Shown here: positions 1 to 8,942 of the stretch, one piece after another
How the letters are laid out: each line of letters begins with the position of its first letter
Numbering within the stretch: position 1 is the stretch's first letter
Assembly (NCBI GenBank): GCA_040388665.1
Contig: JAZKBL010000042.1
Span: forward strand, 23,258 to 87,257
Reading direction: 5' to 3'
Source: DAHVFY01 sp040388665
GTDB taxonomy: Bacteria > Chlamydiota > Chlamydiia > Chlamydiales > Rhabdochlamydiaceae
Length of the DNA stretch: 64,000 nt
Translations under genes and position numbers: made by a program
The notes under the pieces: generated by a model
What the model was told of the DNA's origin: nothing
Seen by the model: the letters and a program-made list of their open reading frames with translations, nothing else
Databases searched by the model: none

Positions 1-669
1 GCCTACTTACATAAACAAGTAGATATTCATATTGAAACCATTTTAGACGCTCTTGATCAAGCCGGTTTAACAGAAGACACCATCATCATCAGAACAGCAG
101 ATCATGGCGAGCTTGGACTGTCTCATGGGATGAGAGAAAAGTCGTATACCATCTATGAAGAGATGATCCATATCCCTTTGATTGTTTCAAATCCACGACT
201 ATTCCCAAAAGCGCAGTCAACCGATGCCCTCTACTCTCATCTAGATCTACTTCCAACCCTTGCAGAGCTTGCAGGTGTTCCAAATTTTGCTCAGTATGGC
301 AAAGGAGTCAGTATTGTTCCCATTCTAAAAAACAGCAAAGAATCCGTTCAAGACTCCATTCTCTTTACCTATGACGATAACTTCTTTTTATCTGAAAATG
401 TTGCCGGAGGTCACATCCGGGCTATTGTACAAGGAGACTTTAGATACGCTGTCTATTACTCTGAAAACGGTTCTAACTTTGAATATGAAATGTATAACTT
501 AAAAGACGATCCCGAAGAGCTGCACAATCTCCTACACAACAACATATCTTCAAAAATCAACAAAAAAGCCCTGCAACTACATCTCGATCTTAAAGAAAAA
601 ATCGATCAAGCACAAGCTCTTCCCAGCGGATTTCCCTGGCCAACAAAACCCGTCTACAAAGCTAACTAA
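1..669 (+). CDS. sulfatase / alkaline-phosphatase superfamily hydrolase, C-terminal part
   Basis: The frame is open from the first base of the window, so the gene is cut at its 5' end and about 222 C-terminal residues are visible. The piece TADHGELGLSHG (encoded near 103-138) is the late metal-binding D-H-G region of sulfatases, followed by IHIPLIVSNP and YSHLDLLPTLAELAGV, both typical of arylsulfatase-like proteins. The usual role is hydrolysis of sulfate or phosphate esters. The N-terminal C/S-x-P-x-R nucleophile lies outside the window, so activity and export cannot be judged. A sulfotransferase-like gene lies about 2 kb downstream, but no functional link is shown. Confidence 0.85.
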   Translation, partial: AYLHKQVDIHIETILDALDQAGLTEDTIIIRTADHGELGLSHGMREKSYTIYEEMIHIPLIVSNPRLFPKAQSTDALYSHLDLLPTLAELAGVPNFAQYGKGVSIVPILKNSKESVQDSILFTYDDNFFLSENVAGGHIRAIVQGDFRYAVYYSENGSNFEYEMYNLKDDPEELHNLLHNNISSKINKKALQLHLDLKEKIDQAQALPSGFPWPTKPVYKAN

Positions 670-744
670 GCTCTGAAAGCTCCCCTTTACCGAAAATGTT
701 AACTTCTCTAAAGTATACTGATTCTTAAACGAGAGGAGACGACA

Positions 745-1215
745 ATGCTTGAAGGTATCCCACGCAATTACATTAGACAACCGCAAACCCCAGGAATGTC
801 ATCGCATTGCTCAGATGACCCTTCTGATTATTGCTTTGAGAATGCTGAACTCATAAAAATATTGAACGCGTTTTATAACGACTCCAACACATTAGAAGAT
901 CCGCATCCAGACTATTGTAAAATAGCTGATATTTATCCCAGATTAATGCTTGCTGACAGAAGAAAATTACAAGATCTTCTGAATGCTTGGGTACACCCTC
1001 GCATGTCCGCTTCTTTTGGACCTGAGGATCATCTTCGCATGGGAGCCGTTAATTTTATTTACCATATAGCTCCTCACATCTCAACTTCTCAAGAAACTTT
1101 TGCTTTTTACGATATTATATCACGAATTCAGGATTTTACTACAATTCGACGACTTGCCAATGATGCTTTTCTAAGACTTGAAGAACAAAGAATCTTATTA
1201 TCAGCACGACTATAA
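745..1215 (+). CDS. conserved-looking hypothetical protein, 156 aa
   Basis: I do not recognise the family. The ATG at 745 has a strong Shine-Dalgarno run (gagaggag) just upstream. The product is soluble, acidic in its N-terminal half and mostly helical, without signal peptide or membrane segment. Its stop codon (1213-1215) is immediately followed by the ATG of the PBP4-type gene, so the two are probably co-transcribed. The gap from the sulfatase is only 75 bp, with a TATACT hexamer at 714-719 as a possible -10 box. Confidence 0.7.
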   Translation: MLEGIPRNYIRQPQTPGMSSHCSDDPSDYCFENAELIKILNAFYNDSNTLEDPHPDYCKIADIYPRLMLADRRKLQDLLNAWVHPRMSASFGPEDHLRMGAVNFIYHIAPHISTSQETFAFYDIISRIQDFTTIRRLANDAFLRLEEQRILLSARL

Positions 1216-2574
1216 ATGTCTATGAAAGCGATTTTTCAAAAAACTGTGATCGCGCTCCTTGCAACGGCTCATCTATTTAGCGAGGATCCCTACATTCTAG
1301 ATCACGCGATGATCAGTATTTACGCCGTTCAGACGGACACGGGCAAGGTGCTCATCGACAAAAACAGTCATTTGAGCCTAACACCCGCTTCTTGCATGAA
1401 AGTTGTTACAACAGCTGCAGCCCTTTATCTTCTAGGAGAAGACCATCGCTTTGAAACCTCTCTAGAATATGATGGATTTATTGATGATGAAGGATCGCTT
1501 CATGGCAATATATACATTAAAGGCGGCGGCGACCCCTGCCTTGGTTCCGATCGGATTGCATCCTCCCTTTCATGGAATGCTCTCATAGAAACATGGTCAG
1601 AAGCGATCCACAATCTCGGCATCCAAAAAATCGAGGGACAAGTGATTGGCGATGCAACGAAATGGGAAAAAGCACTTGCAGCTCCAAGCTGGTCTTGGGA
1701 AGACCTCGGAAACTATTATGGAGCCGGAGCGTCTGCTTTATCCTTCCATGAAAACTGCTATTCCCTCTTTTTTAAGCCAGGTGAGAATGTAGGCGATCCT
1801 GCAAATATTCTATGTACAGATCTCCCCCTTACAACTCTTATCTTTCAGAACGAGGTAACAACAGGGCCTCAAAGATCAGGAGACCGCGCATGTATTTATG
1901 GCAGCGAATTCTCTTCTACACAATTTATCCGCGGAACAATCCCCGCAGCTATCGATAGCTTTTCAATCAAAGGAGCAATCCCCGATCCTGCCGCATACGC
2001 AGCTTATTTACTCTCAGAGAATCTAGAAAACAAAGGCATAATCCTCGAGCACCATGAGATAGCGCCACAAAGTAAAAGGATCCCCTTCCATACAATATAT
2101 TCCCCTACAGTCGGCGAAATTGTCCACTTAACCAATCAAAAGAGCATCAACCTCTATGCAGAGCACCTATTAAAACAAATGGGAGAAGTGACACATAACA
2201 AAGGCTCTACAGCTTCAGGCATAAAAACTATTACAAATTTTTGGAATTCTCAAAACATCGATCTTGACGGATTTTACATGGCTGATGGCTCAGGTCTTTC
2301 TAGAAAAAATCTGGTAACGACAAAACAACTCGTAGAGATCCTGCAACAAGTAAAAAAATCAGATTTTTTCCCCATCTTTCTCGAGTCTTTACCACATTTA
2401 GAAGGCGCAATGAGAGCCAAATCTGGCAGCATGTCTTTCATCAAAGGGTACGTGGGATACACAGGAAATATTGCCTTTGCTATCCTCGTCAACCAATGCA
2501 CAGACAGCCGCATGATGTATGAAAAAATAAACCTTTTTCTTTCACATTTAAACTCTAACGAAACCGCTCTATGA
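1216..2574 (+). CDS. dacB: D-alanyl-D-alanine carboxypeptidase/endopeptidase, PBP4 type (peptidase S13)
   Basis: Penicillin-binding protein of the S13 (DacB/PBP4) family, which trims peptidoglycan peptides in the periplasm. All three active-site motifs are visible: S-x-x-K as SCMK (S59 to K62), S-x-N as SIN (in NQKSINLYAEHLL, near residue 310) and K-S-G (in RAKSGSMSFIKGYVGY, near 400). The N-terminus (MKAIFQKTVIALLATAHLFS) is a signal peptide. Length 452 aa is normal for PBP4. The start is directly after the preceding stop; an ATG at 1222 is an alternative. The downstream sulfotransferase overlaps by 4 bp (ATGA). Environmental chlamydiae build septal peptidoglycan, so a PBP4 homologue makes sense. 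Confidence 0.93.
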   Translation: MSMKAIFQKTVIALLATAHLFSEDPYILDHAMISIYAVQTDTGKVLIDKNSHLSLTPASCMKVVTTAAALYLLGEDHRFETSLEYDGFIDDEGSLHGNIYIKGGGDPCLGSDRIASSLSWNALIETWSEAIHNLGIQKIEGQVIGDATKWEKALAAPSWSWEDLGNYYGAGASALSFHENCYSLFFKPGENVGDPANILCTDLPLTTLIFQNEVTTGPQRSGDRACIYGSEFSSTQFIRGTIPAAIDSFSIKGAIPDPAAYAAYLLSENLENKGIILEHHEIAPQSKRIPFHTIYSPTVGEIVHLTNQKSINLYAEHLLKQMGEVTHNKGSTASGIKTITNFWNSQNIDLDGFYMADGSGLSRKNLVTTKQLVEILQQVKKSDFFPIFLESLPHLEGAMRAKSGSMSFIKGYVGYTGNIAFAILVNQCTDSRMMYEKINLFLSHLNSNETAL

Positions 2575-3452
2575 AAACATTTACACTCATCTTCAGTCTT
2601 TTTTTTAGCCTTTTTGTCTACAGTGAAGAATCCCATAAAGTTGTCTACCTCATCTCTCCACCAAGATCTCTCTCCGTCGGCTTTTTACGCATGATTGAAG
2701 CGCGCGGCGATTTTAAAATCTTTCATGAACCCACAATCCCCGTCTATCATAAAATCAACAATCTTTCCTTCTCTCACGATTGGTTTAGAAAAGGAGTCTT
2801 TCAATCATTTGATGAAATTAAAGAAGCCATTTTCAAAGCAGATTCTCATGTCTTTGTTAAAGAAATGAGTTTTTCATTTAAAAATCTTATCGATGAAGAC
2901 TTAATGACAAAACCCAATGTCTACTTTGTATTTCTGCTGCGCAATCCCCATCACACCATCATCTCCCTCTACAATAAAATCGGCTCTATTGTTGAAGATT
3001 TTCATGAGGCCGTCGGCTATGAATCCACTTATGAAATTTTTCAAACAATTCAGAAGTACTCTACAAAAAAACCACTGATCCTCTTCTCTGAAGAATTGGC
3101 TTCAGCGCCAGAATCTACAGTAAAAATGTTTTGCGATTACGTCGGAATCCCCTTTAAAGAAGAATCTCTTATCTGGAAGAATCTAGGGGAGAATTTTAAT
3201 GGTCATCAAGAGTGGAATGAAAGCAAAAGAGGCGAACTCACTCAGCACTGGCACAAGGAAGCCATCCAAAGCACACAATTTAATCCCCTAAAAACTTACG
3301 AAGTCGACAACCTCGGCAGCCCCACCTTCTCAGAAGTCAAAGATCTAAAGGACCTGGAAGAGTGCAAAAAAGCTTATGCACACCACCTTCCCTTTTACTT
3401 ATTTTTCAGAGAAACAAGCTTTGAGAATACTTCTTGCGATGCGCTCCCCTGA
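2571..3452 (+). CDS. sulfotransferase-like P-loop protein with signal peptide
   Basis: The 293-aa product begins with a clear Sec signal peptide (MKTFTLIFSLFFSLFVYS), then KVVYLISPPRSLS, the 5'-phosphosulfate-binding loop of PAPS-dependent sulfotransferases (PPRSLS at residues 30-35). Further matches are FKIFHEP, VFLLRNPHHTIISLY (3'-phosphate-binding R-x-P-x-x-x-x-x-S pattern) and a C-terminal region on the family pattern. The start overlaps dacB by 4 bp. The 3' end overlaps the convergent amine oxidase gene by 54 bp. A signal peptide is unexpected because the donor PAPS is cytosolic; the substrate is unknown. An alternative is a P-loop protein that has lost sulfotransferase activity. Confidence 0.8.
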   Translation: MKTFTLIFSLFFSLFVYSEESHKVVYLISPPRSLSVGFLRMIEARGDFKIFHEPTIPVYHKINNLSFSHDWFRKGVFQSFDEIKEAIFKADSHVFVKEMSFSFKNLIDEDLMTKPNVYFVFLLRNPHHTIISLYNKIGSIVEDFHEAVGYESTYEIFQTIQKYSTKKPLILFSEELASAPESTVKMFCDYVGIPFKEESLIWKNLGENFNGHQEWNESKRGELTQHWHKEAIQSTQFNPLKTYEVDNLGSPTFSEVKDLKDLEECKKAYAHHLPFYLFFRETSFENTSCDALP

Positions 3453-4832
3453 TTCGCAGGCGGCTTCCATGGTGCCCGGGGCATGCATCAAAATGGATGC
3501 ATGCTCGCCAGCAAAATAAAGCTTTTGATTGATCGGGGCAAAAAGTGCTTTAAATGCCTCTTGATCGTTTTGCTCAAATCTCGTTAACAAAGACTCTTGA
3601 CCGGCAGCTATATAAGAATATGAACCTTTAGCATAAGGATCACTCGGCCAACTGTGACCTACAGGACCTTCGTAAGAGACAAAAGCCTCATCACGTGCGC
3701 ATACAGGAGAAATAAAGGGAGGGCATCTATCTGCAAAACCCTTTTCCAACATGGATCTACTCTGAAAGTATGTATTCCCAATAGTTTCTTTAGAAAAACG
3801 ACTCGAATCTCCCGTGTAATACAAATTCAAGCAAGAGCATTCTGCATCGAAAAAACTGAACATATGGTCATTAAAAAGCGCGATTCTCTTTGCTGGAGCT
3901 TGTGGAAAAGGAATTAGAATTTTTGCATTTGTTCCATAGCGCACATTCTTTATAGCTTCAAGCTTATCTAGAGGAATTATATTTTCTTCAAAAATGATTC
4001 CCTCATAAACAGAACAAGGAATTGCGAGGACAAGGATGTCTGCTTCTACTTGTTGATGCTCTTGAAATGTAAGAACAAATCTACCGTTTACATTTGTTGT
4101 AACTCTTGAAAGAGGCTTATTGAGATAAATTCTCCCTTCAAGTGCCTCTGCCATCTTCTCTGATAGCAAAGCATTTCCACCTTGAATACTTACAAGATCG
4201 ACATAACTCTCTTCTTCCTCTCCTGCTTGATGCACTGCACACAATCCGCCAAAAAGCATGTGATACAATGTTTCTATATAGAGGGGTGATAAACTTTCTA
4301 TAGACCCTCCCTCATAAGCTGCAAGTTTTATTGCTAAAGCTTTGTAAAGAGGATCCTCTTCTTCAAAAAATCCTTGAAGAACTTCCTGCATATTCTGAGA
4401 CTTCTCTGCAAGTTCGTTCAGGCGCTTTTTAAGGTCCTCTGGATCAAAATGCCGATCATATAACAGCTGATCTGTGGAGATGAATAGCTCTCCAGAAAAA
4501 TATAAATGACCAAGCTCAACTCTGCTTGAAGCAAACTTAAGACCTAATTCTTGAGCTAACCGACGGATATTCTCAGCATCTCCCCCATCTGTGATGTTAT
4601 ATCCCCCTAGTTCTACAATATGCCCACCAACTTCTACTGTAAAAACCCGTCCCCCAACTCGGGCGCGCGCTTCATAGACAGCAACATCTACTCCTTGTTG
4701 ATGTAGACGATATGCTGTGGTTAAGCCCGCAAGGCCAGCGCCTATAACAATCACTTTGGGACTCGTATTTTCTGCAAAAAGGGATACTGCTGTGGAGATC
4801 ATCATGAAAAAGAATCCTTTAGTCTTGAACAT
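3399..4832 (-). CDS. flavin-dependent amine oxidase with signal peptide
   Basis: FAD-dependent monoamine/polyamine-oxidase family member, expected to oxidise primary or secondary amines to aldehydes with H2O2. The dinucleotide-binding motif VIVIGAGLAG (residues 27-36) is followed by YEARARVGGRV, and the C-terminus has the FAD-contacting LYFAGEHAS...MHAPGTMEAACESG block. The start chosen is 4832 (MFKTKGFFFMMISTAVSLFA), giving 477 aa and a good signal peptide. An upstream in-frame ATG at 4913 lies deep inside the preceding gene. It overlaps the HAD-deformylase gene by 14 bp, indicating an operon, and is convergent with the sulfotransferase by 54 bp. Substrate not predictable. Confidence 0.88.
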   Translation of the reverse strand: MFKTKGFFFMMISTAVSLFAENTSPKVIVIGAGLAGLTTAYRLHQQGVDVAVYEARARVGGRVFTVEVGGHIVELGGYNITDGGDAENIRRLAQELGLKFASSRVELGHLYFSGELFISTDQLLYDRHFDPEDLKKRLNELAEKSQNMQEVLQGFFEEEDPLYKALAIKLAAYEGGSIESLSPLYIETLYHMLFGGLCAVHQAGEEEESYVDLVSIQGGNALLSEKMAEALEGRIYLNKPLSRVTTNVNGRFVLTFQEHQQVEADILVLAIPCSVYEGIIFEENIIPLDKLEAIKNVRYGTNAKILIPFPQAPAKRIALFNDHMFSFFDAECSCLNLYYTGDSSRFSKETIGNTYFQSRSMLEKGFADRCPPFISPVCARDEAFVSYEGPVGHSWPSDPYAKGSYSYIAAGQESLLTRFEQNDQEAFKALFAPINQKLYFAGEHASILMHAPGTMEAACESGERIARSILKACFSEK

Positions 4833-6183
4833 GTTTTTTCCAATCTTTCTGAGGGATAATGTTTTTCCAATTGCGCCATTCCCCCAGATTGCGGTAACGA
4901 TAGAAATCTTCACTTTTTACCACATGGAGCATCTCACCGGCATCAACTCGATCAGGAAAGCGAATTCCATTTAGATGATCGATTTCATGTTGAAAAATGC
5001 GGGCGACATACCCTTGATGAGACTCCTGGATCTCATGACCATTTCTATCAAGAGCTTTGATCGTAACACGACTGGGCCTGTGCACAATTCCCCTTACAAC
5101 TCCTGTTGAAAAGCACGCTTCATACCACGTCTCTTTCTCCTCTGAAATTTCCATAATTTCTGGATTAATATAAAGACGAAGCTCAGCGACACCCCCCTTT
5201 CCATCCGCTTGCACATCAACTAAAATAACGCGTAGCGCTTTACCTATTTGAGGTGCTGCGAGCCCCACAAGAACAGCACTTTGCTTATCGGATTGCTCAC
5301 CTCTTGCAAATTTAAAAAATGCATCAAAAAACCGCTGCATGCTGGGATCAAGAATCTCCTCGATGGTCAATGCTCGAGAGGAAGAATCAAGAATAGGATC
5401 ATTACAATCTGCAAACTGAAAATTTTCCATTGCACAAGCCTCATTAATCATTGTTAAAAAAGATGCGCTATCTATGTTTAACGATTCTATGCGCAGATGA
5501 GCACGTGATAGATCTTGATGACACGTATATTTATTGGGAATCGCAACCGTAAAACATCCAGCCGTAACTGCTGCAATAACGCCGGGCGCGCTATCTTCAA
5601 TCACAACGCACTCATTAGGGGAGATACTTAATTGTTTTGCAGCCTCCAAATAAATATAAGGCTTAGGCTTGTTGACCCCTTCCTCGTCAGAATATCCTTT
5701 CAAATCCTCGTGGCCTGAAAGAATAATATCTAAAAGATCTTCGATACCTAACTTTTTAAGATGAAATAACAACTCTTCTTTTTTTGCACCGGAACACACC
5801 CCAATTTTAATACCCAGCCTTTCTTTTTCTGAAGCTAAAACTTTAAGAAAATTGACAGTCTCTTCAAAAACGGGCAATCCTTCTTGACAACGCTCACGAT
5901 AAAACTTTTCTTTCATTTCAATAATCTGTTCTTTGCAGTCTTTTCCGATCCTTTCAGCAAGAAGTTGAGCATTTTTCTGAATCGAGTTGCCTACATACTG
6001 GTAATATTCATCATGAGATAAATCCCCACCCACTTCCATAAGAGCCGCTTCCCAGGCCAAATAATGCGCATACTCACTATCTACAAGCGTTCCATCGCAG
6101 TCAAAAAGCACCGCCTTAACTTGACCAAAACAACTTTGAAAGCACATCACCGCCCCACATAAGTAAAATAAAAAATTCATCAT
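4819..6183 (-). CDS. exported fusion: HAD phosphatase + peptide deformylase domain
   Basis: Two-domain protein of 454 aa. Residues about 1-20 (MMNFLFYLCGAVMCFQSCFG) form a signal peptide. Residues 22-245 are a beta-phosphoglucomutase-type HAD hydrolase (FDCDGTLVDSE, catalytic D28/D30; later VVIEDSAPGV). Residues about 252-454 are a peptide deformylase with GLAAPQ (307-312), EACFS (355-359, normally EGCLS) and the metal site HEIDH (399-403). All three metal ligands (Cys and two His) and the catalytic Glu are kept. No ATG, GTG or TTG sits between leader and HAD core apart from Met13 inside the leader. Housekeeping deformylase acts on ribosomes in the cytosol, so an exported copy is odd. An internal ATG at residue 252 could allow a free deformylase. 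Confidence 0.88.
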   Translation of the reverse strand: MMNFLFYLCGAVMCFQSCFGQVKAVLFDCDGTLVDSEYAHYLAWEAALMEVGGDLSHDEYYQYVGNSIQKNAQLLAERIGKDCKEQIIEMKEKFYRERCQEGLPVFEETVNFLKVLASEKERLGIKIGVCSGAKKEELLFHLKKLGIEDLLDIILSGHEDLKGYSDEEGVNKPKPYIYLEAAKQLSISPNECVVIEDSAPGVIAAVTAGCFTVAIPNKYTCHQDLSRAHLRIESLNIDSASFLTMINEACAMENFQFADCNDPILDSSSRALTIEEILDPSMQRFFDAFFKFARGEQSDKQSAVLVGLAAPQIGKALRVILVDVQADGKGGVAELRLYINPEIMEISEEKETWYEACFSTGVVRGIVHRPSRVTIKALDRNGHEIQESHQGYVARIFQHEIDHLNGIRFPDRVDAGEMLHVVKSEDFYRYRNLGEWRNWKNIIPQKDWKKHVQD

Positions 6184-6270
6184 TTCCGCCCCTCAAACAT
6201 ACTCTACATGCATTCCATCAACTTTAATAAATCAAAGACTTTATCTGAATGAAAAATTCGTCCTATATGT

Positions 6271-7617
6271 CTACTTTTTGTGCTGTATAAGGTTGGCTAA
6301 ATTCATTGGAGCTGTAAAAACATATGCCTTACCCTTTTTGGTCATTTTCAATAGCCCTTTTTCATGCAAATCTTGTAAATCATGTCGAGCCGTATCGTAG
6401 GCAATCCGATGACTATTTTTATGAGCTTCTATAGTATAGTCTGTACCCGGATGCCTCAGAGCATGCGCTAGCAAAACTTCTTGTCTATAGTTGAAATTTC
6501 CATCTTTTTTAACCAATAATTCCACTTCACTTAACTCACGCGATTTACGATTGATATAATCATGCAAGGATTGCATCGATTTTCGGATTACTTCAGTCTG
6601 ATGAATGATAAAATAAGTAAGATCATTCTGATCCGTTTCTGTATAAAGAAAAGCTTCTGCATACTGAACTGGGGCTTTTAAAATAATTTCCGATATTGAA
6701 ATAAATTCAAAAAGCCAATATCCCTGGCGTAGCATTAACCAATAAAACAAAGCACGCGCCGTCCTTCCATTTCCATCTACAAAAGGGTGGTCATAAGCTA
6801 ACCAGAAATGAAGGATGACAGCACGAATAGCAGGATGAACGAATTGAGTAGGCGTTTTTCCATTTGCAAAATCACACATAGCCTCCAATCTTGCCGATAA
6901 TTCATCCACATGTGGCGGATCATGTAAAACATCACCTGAAGCATTATCTACTACCGTTACAGGTTCGTCTGACCTATTACGCAATCTTCCTGCGGCATCC
7001 GGATTATCTAAAGTTTCTTCGGTAATTGTCCTATGAATTTCAAAAATTAAATCCTTAGAAAGAGGCTGTTCCTTCCAGATCCTAATTTTCTGCATTGTAT
7101 GGAAGTTATTCAAAATCATCTGCTCACTCTTGTCTCTTGGAGGACGTCCTGATCTTAGCATTTCTTTAGCTACTCCCCGAGTGGTTGCAGCTCCCTCAAT
7201 TTGACTTGAAGTAATAGCTTCTTGAATAAGAGAACGTACGATGTACTGATCTCGAGTTTGAAGATTTACGATAGCTTCTGGAACTTCTATCATTCCTCCC
7301 GCTCCAAGATCGATTTGGTGTAACTGCTCGAGCACTTTATCCGGAAGATTATAGAAAAAACGATCTTTCCTATCTCTATCCCATAAAGGAATAACTTTAA
7401 AACCAAGAAGACGCCTCATCTTAATGCCATACCACCATTCCTCTACGGTCAAACCCTCTGGCGGAGTTAAATGACGTAAAATATCCCAATGCCGATACTT
7501 TCCTTCATCTTCTGTTTTATTTCCCTCTCTGCGCATCAAGTCAAATTTCTCCGGAGAAGAAAAATGCATCCCTTGTGCATTAGAAATATCTAAGGGAGGT
7601 CTGCGAGGCATTTTCAT
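6271..7617 (-). CDS. Fic-family AMPylase (class II, self-inhibited) with C-terminal winged helix
   Basis: Fic proteins transfer AMP (or other nucleotides) to hydroxyl side chains of target proteins. The 448-aa product has the complete catalytic motif HPFVDGNGR at 277-285 and an inhibitory-helix motif S-x-x-x-E-G (SSQIEG, S137/E141) placed N-terminal to the Fic core, as in class II enzymes. About 100 C-terminal residues (HRIAYDTARHDLQDLHEKGLL and flanks) look like a winged helix-turn-helix, so it may bind its own promoter. The first ATG (7617) and one 6 bp on (7611) both lack a clear Shine-Dalgarno. Upstream lies a repeat-rich region (7625-7798). Housekeeping regulator or host-directed effector are both possible. 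Confidence 0.92.
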   Translation of the reverse strand: MKMPRRPPLDISNAQGMHFSSPEKFDLMRREGNKTEDEGKYRHWDILRHLTPPEGLTVEEWWYGIKMRRLLGFKVIPLWDRDRKDRFFYNLPDKVLEQLHQIDLGAGGMIEVPEAIVNLQTRDQYIVRSLIQEAITSSQIEGAATTRGVAKEMLRSGRPPRDKSEQMILNNFHTMQKIRIWKEQPLSKDLIFEIHRTITEETLDNPDAAGRLRNRSDEPVTVVDNASGDVLHDPPHVDELSARLEAMCDFANGKTPTQFVHPAIRAVILHFWLAYDHPFVDGNGRTARALFYWLMLRQGYWLFEFISISEIILKAPVQYAEAFLYTETDQNDLTYFIIHQTEVIRKSMQSLHDYINRKSRELSEVELLVKKDGNFNYRQEVLLAHALRHPGTDYTIEAHKNSHRIAYDTARHDLQDLHEKGLLKMTKKGKAYVFTAPMNLANLIQHKK

Positions 7618-7624
7618 AAGTTGC

Positions 7625-7798
7625 TACCATTTTTTAATTTAATGGTAACAAAAACCGTTATTTTGCATCAATTACCAATTTCGCAAAAACCAGCATAACA
7701 GCCTTTAACATTGATTATTAAATACTTACATATTCAATCTTACATGATCTACACCATTCCAACTACCAAATTGGTAGATTTTGGTAGCAAATTGGTAG
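7625..7798. promoter_or_regulatory. repeat-rich operator-like region between fic and nitronate monooxygenase
   Basis: Between the divergent genes are TACCATT (7625-7631) facing AATGGTA (7641-7647), a near-perfect palindrome CTACCAA-a-TTGGTAG (7763-7777), and TTGGTAG three times at 7771, 7781 and 7792, spaced 10 and 11 bp, about one helical turn. This pattern suggests cooperative binding of a repressor, possibly the winged-helix tail of the Fic protein. The binding protein is inference. Confidence 0.5.
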
Positions 7799-7855
7799 AA
7801 AGATGGTGATGCCAAACATTGCCAAAAACCAATTCTTAATTCATGGTAGATAATC

Positions 7856-8875
7856 ATGAGCAATAAACTATTTAATCTAGATGTTCCCATCATTCAAGCA
7901 CCCATGGCAGGAGGTGTTACAACTCCAGAGCTTGTTGCTGCAGTTTCCAATGCAGGAGCCCTTGGATCATTGGGTGCTGGTTATATGACACCGGATGAAT
8001 TACGCCATGCAATCAAAAAAATCAAGTCGCTTACAAAAAAACCGTTTAACGTTAACTTATTTATTCCTGAAAAATCAAAGTCTAATGACAACCCTTCATC
8101 CATGAAAGAACTCTTAGCAACTTTATGGAGTGAAATGTCGAACACTCCTTTTGAGGGTGCTGTACCCTCTACACCTTCGTTTGAAGAGCAAGTGAGCGTT
8201 ATTCTAGAAGAAAAAGTCCCCATTTTTAGCTTTACCTTCGGCATCCCATCTTCTTCTCTCATTGAGCGTTTCAAGAACTTAGAAACTCTCATCTATGGAA
8301 CGGCTACGACACCCGAAGAAGCCCAAAAACTTGAAGAAGCAGGGGTAGATGCAATCGTATGTCAAGGACAGGAAGCAGGAGGACATCGCGGAAATTTTTC
8401 TTCTTATGACCCTTTCTACAGTCTTGCACCTCTTCTTACGCTAGCTCAAGAAAAAGTAAAGACTCCATTAATCGCCGCTGGTGGCATCATGAATGGTAAA
8501 TCGGCTGCTGCAACTTTTCTCTTAGGCGCCCATGCAGCACAACTTGGAACAGCCTTTCTTACCACGACAGAAAGCGGCGCATCATCCACATACAAAGAAG
8601 CTCTTTTAAAAAAACCCTATCTTCCCACTTCTATAACCCAAGCATTTACAGGAAAACCTGCTCGAGCAATCATTAATTCTTTAATGGAAAAACTAAATAA
8701 TCACCCCATTCTTTCTTACCCCGCTCAACACTTCCTCACGCAAAAACTCCGTAATCTTGCTGCACAAAAAAAACGCTCTGATCTAATGTCTCTTTGGGCA
8801 GGACAGAGCTATCCCCTTTGCCGCTCCATTGACGCCGCCTCACTTGTTCACCAAATCGCCAAAGAACTCGAATAA
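7856..8875 (+). CDS. nitronate monooxygenase / 2-nitropropane dioxygenase family flavoprotein
   Basis: FMN-dependent TIM-barrel enzyme of the nitronate monooxygenase family (related to FabK enoyl-ACP reductases). The N-terminus has VPIIQAPMAGG, typical of the family, followed by SNAGALGSLGAGYM. The later block VDAIVCQGQEAGGHRGN contains the conserved E-A-G-G-H signature, with phosphate-binding IAAGGIMNG and AAQLGTAFL beyond. Length 339 aa is normal. It detoxifies alkyl nitronates such as propionate-3-nitronate in other bacteria; FabK-like activity is less likely given the motif set. Its upstream region is shared with the divergent fic gene. Confidence 0.87.
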   Translation: MSNKLFNLDVPIIQAPMAGGVTTPELVAAVSNAGALGSLGAGYMTPDELRHAIKKIKSLTKKPFNVNLFIPEKSKSNDNPSSMKELLATLWSEMSNTPFEGAVPSTPSFEEQVSVILEEKVPIFSFTFGIPSSSLIERFKNLETLIYGTATTPEEAQKLEEAGVDAIVCQGQEAGGHRGNFSSYDPFYSLAPLLTLAQEKVKTPLIAAGGIMNGKSAAATFLLGAHAAQLGTAFLTTTESGASSTYKEALLKKPYLPTSITQAFTGKPARAIINSLMEKLNNHPILSYPAQHFLTQKLRNLAAQKKRSDLMSLWAGQSYPLCRSIDAASLVHQIAKELE

Positions 8876-8942
8876 CCACAAAACTTTTAATTGGAAAAAT
8901 TTTCCAGCCGATATATGCTTAAAAATAACAAGGTTGCGTGAA

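Noticed and set aside
4833..4913. Longer N-terminus for the amine oxidase from ATG 4913
   Set aside because: It lies inside the deformylase coding end, lacks a ribosome site and would bury the signal peptide.
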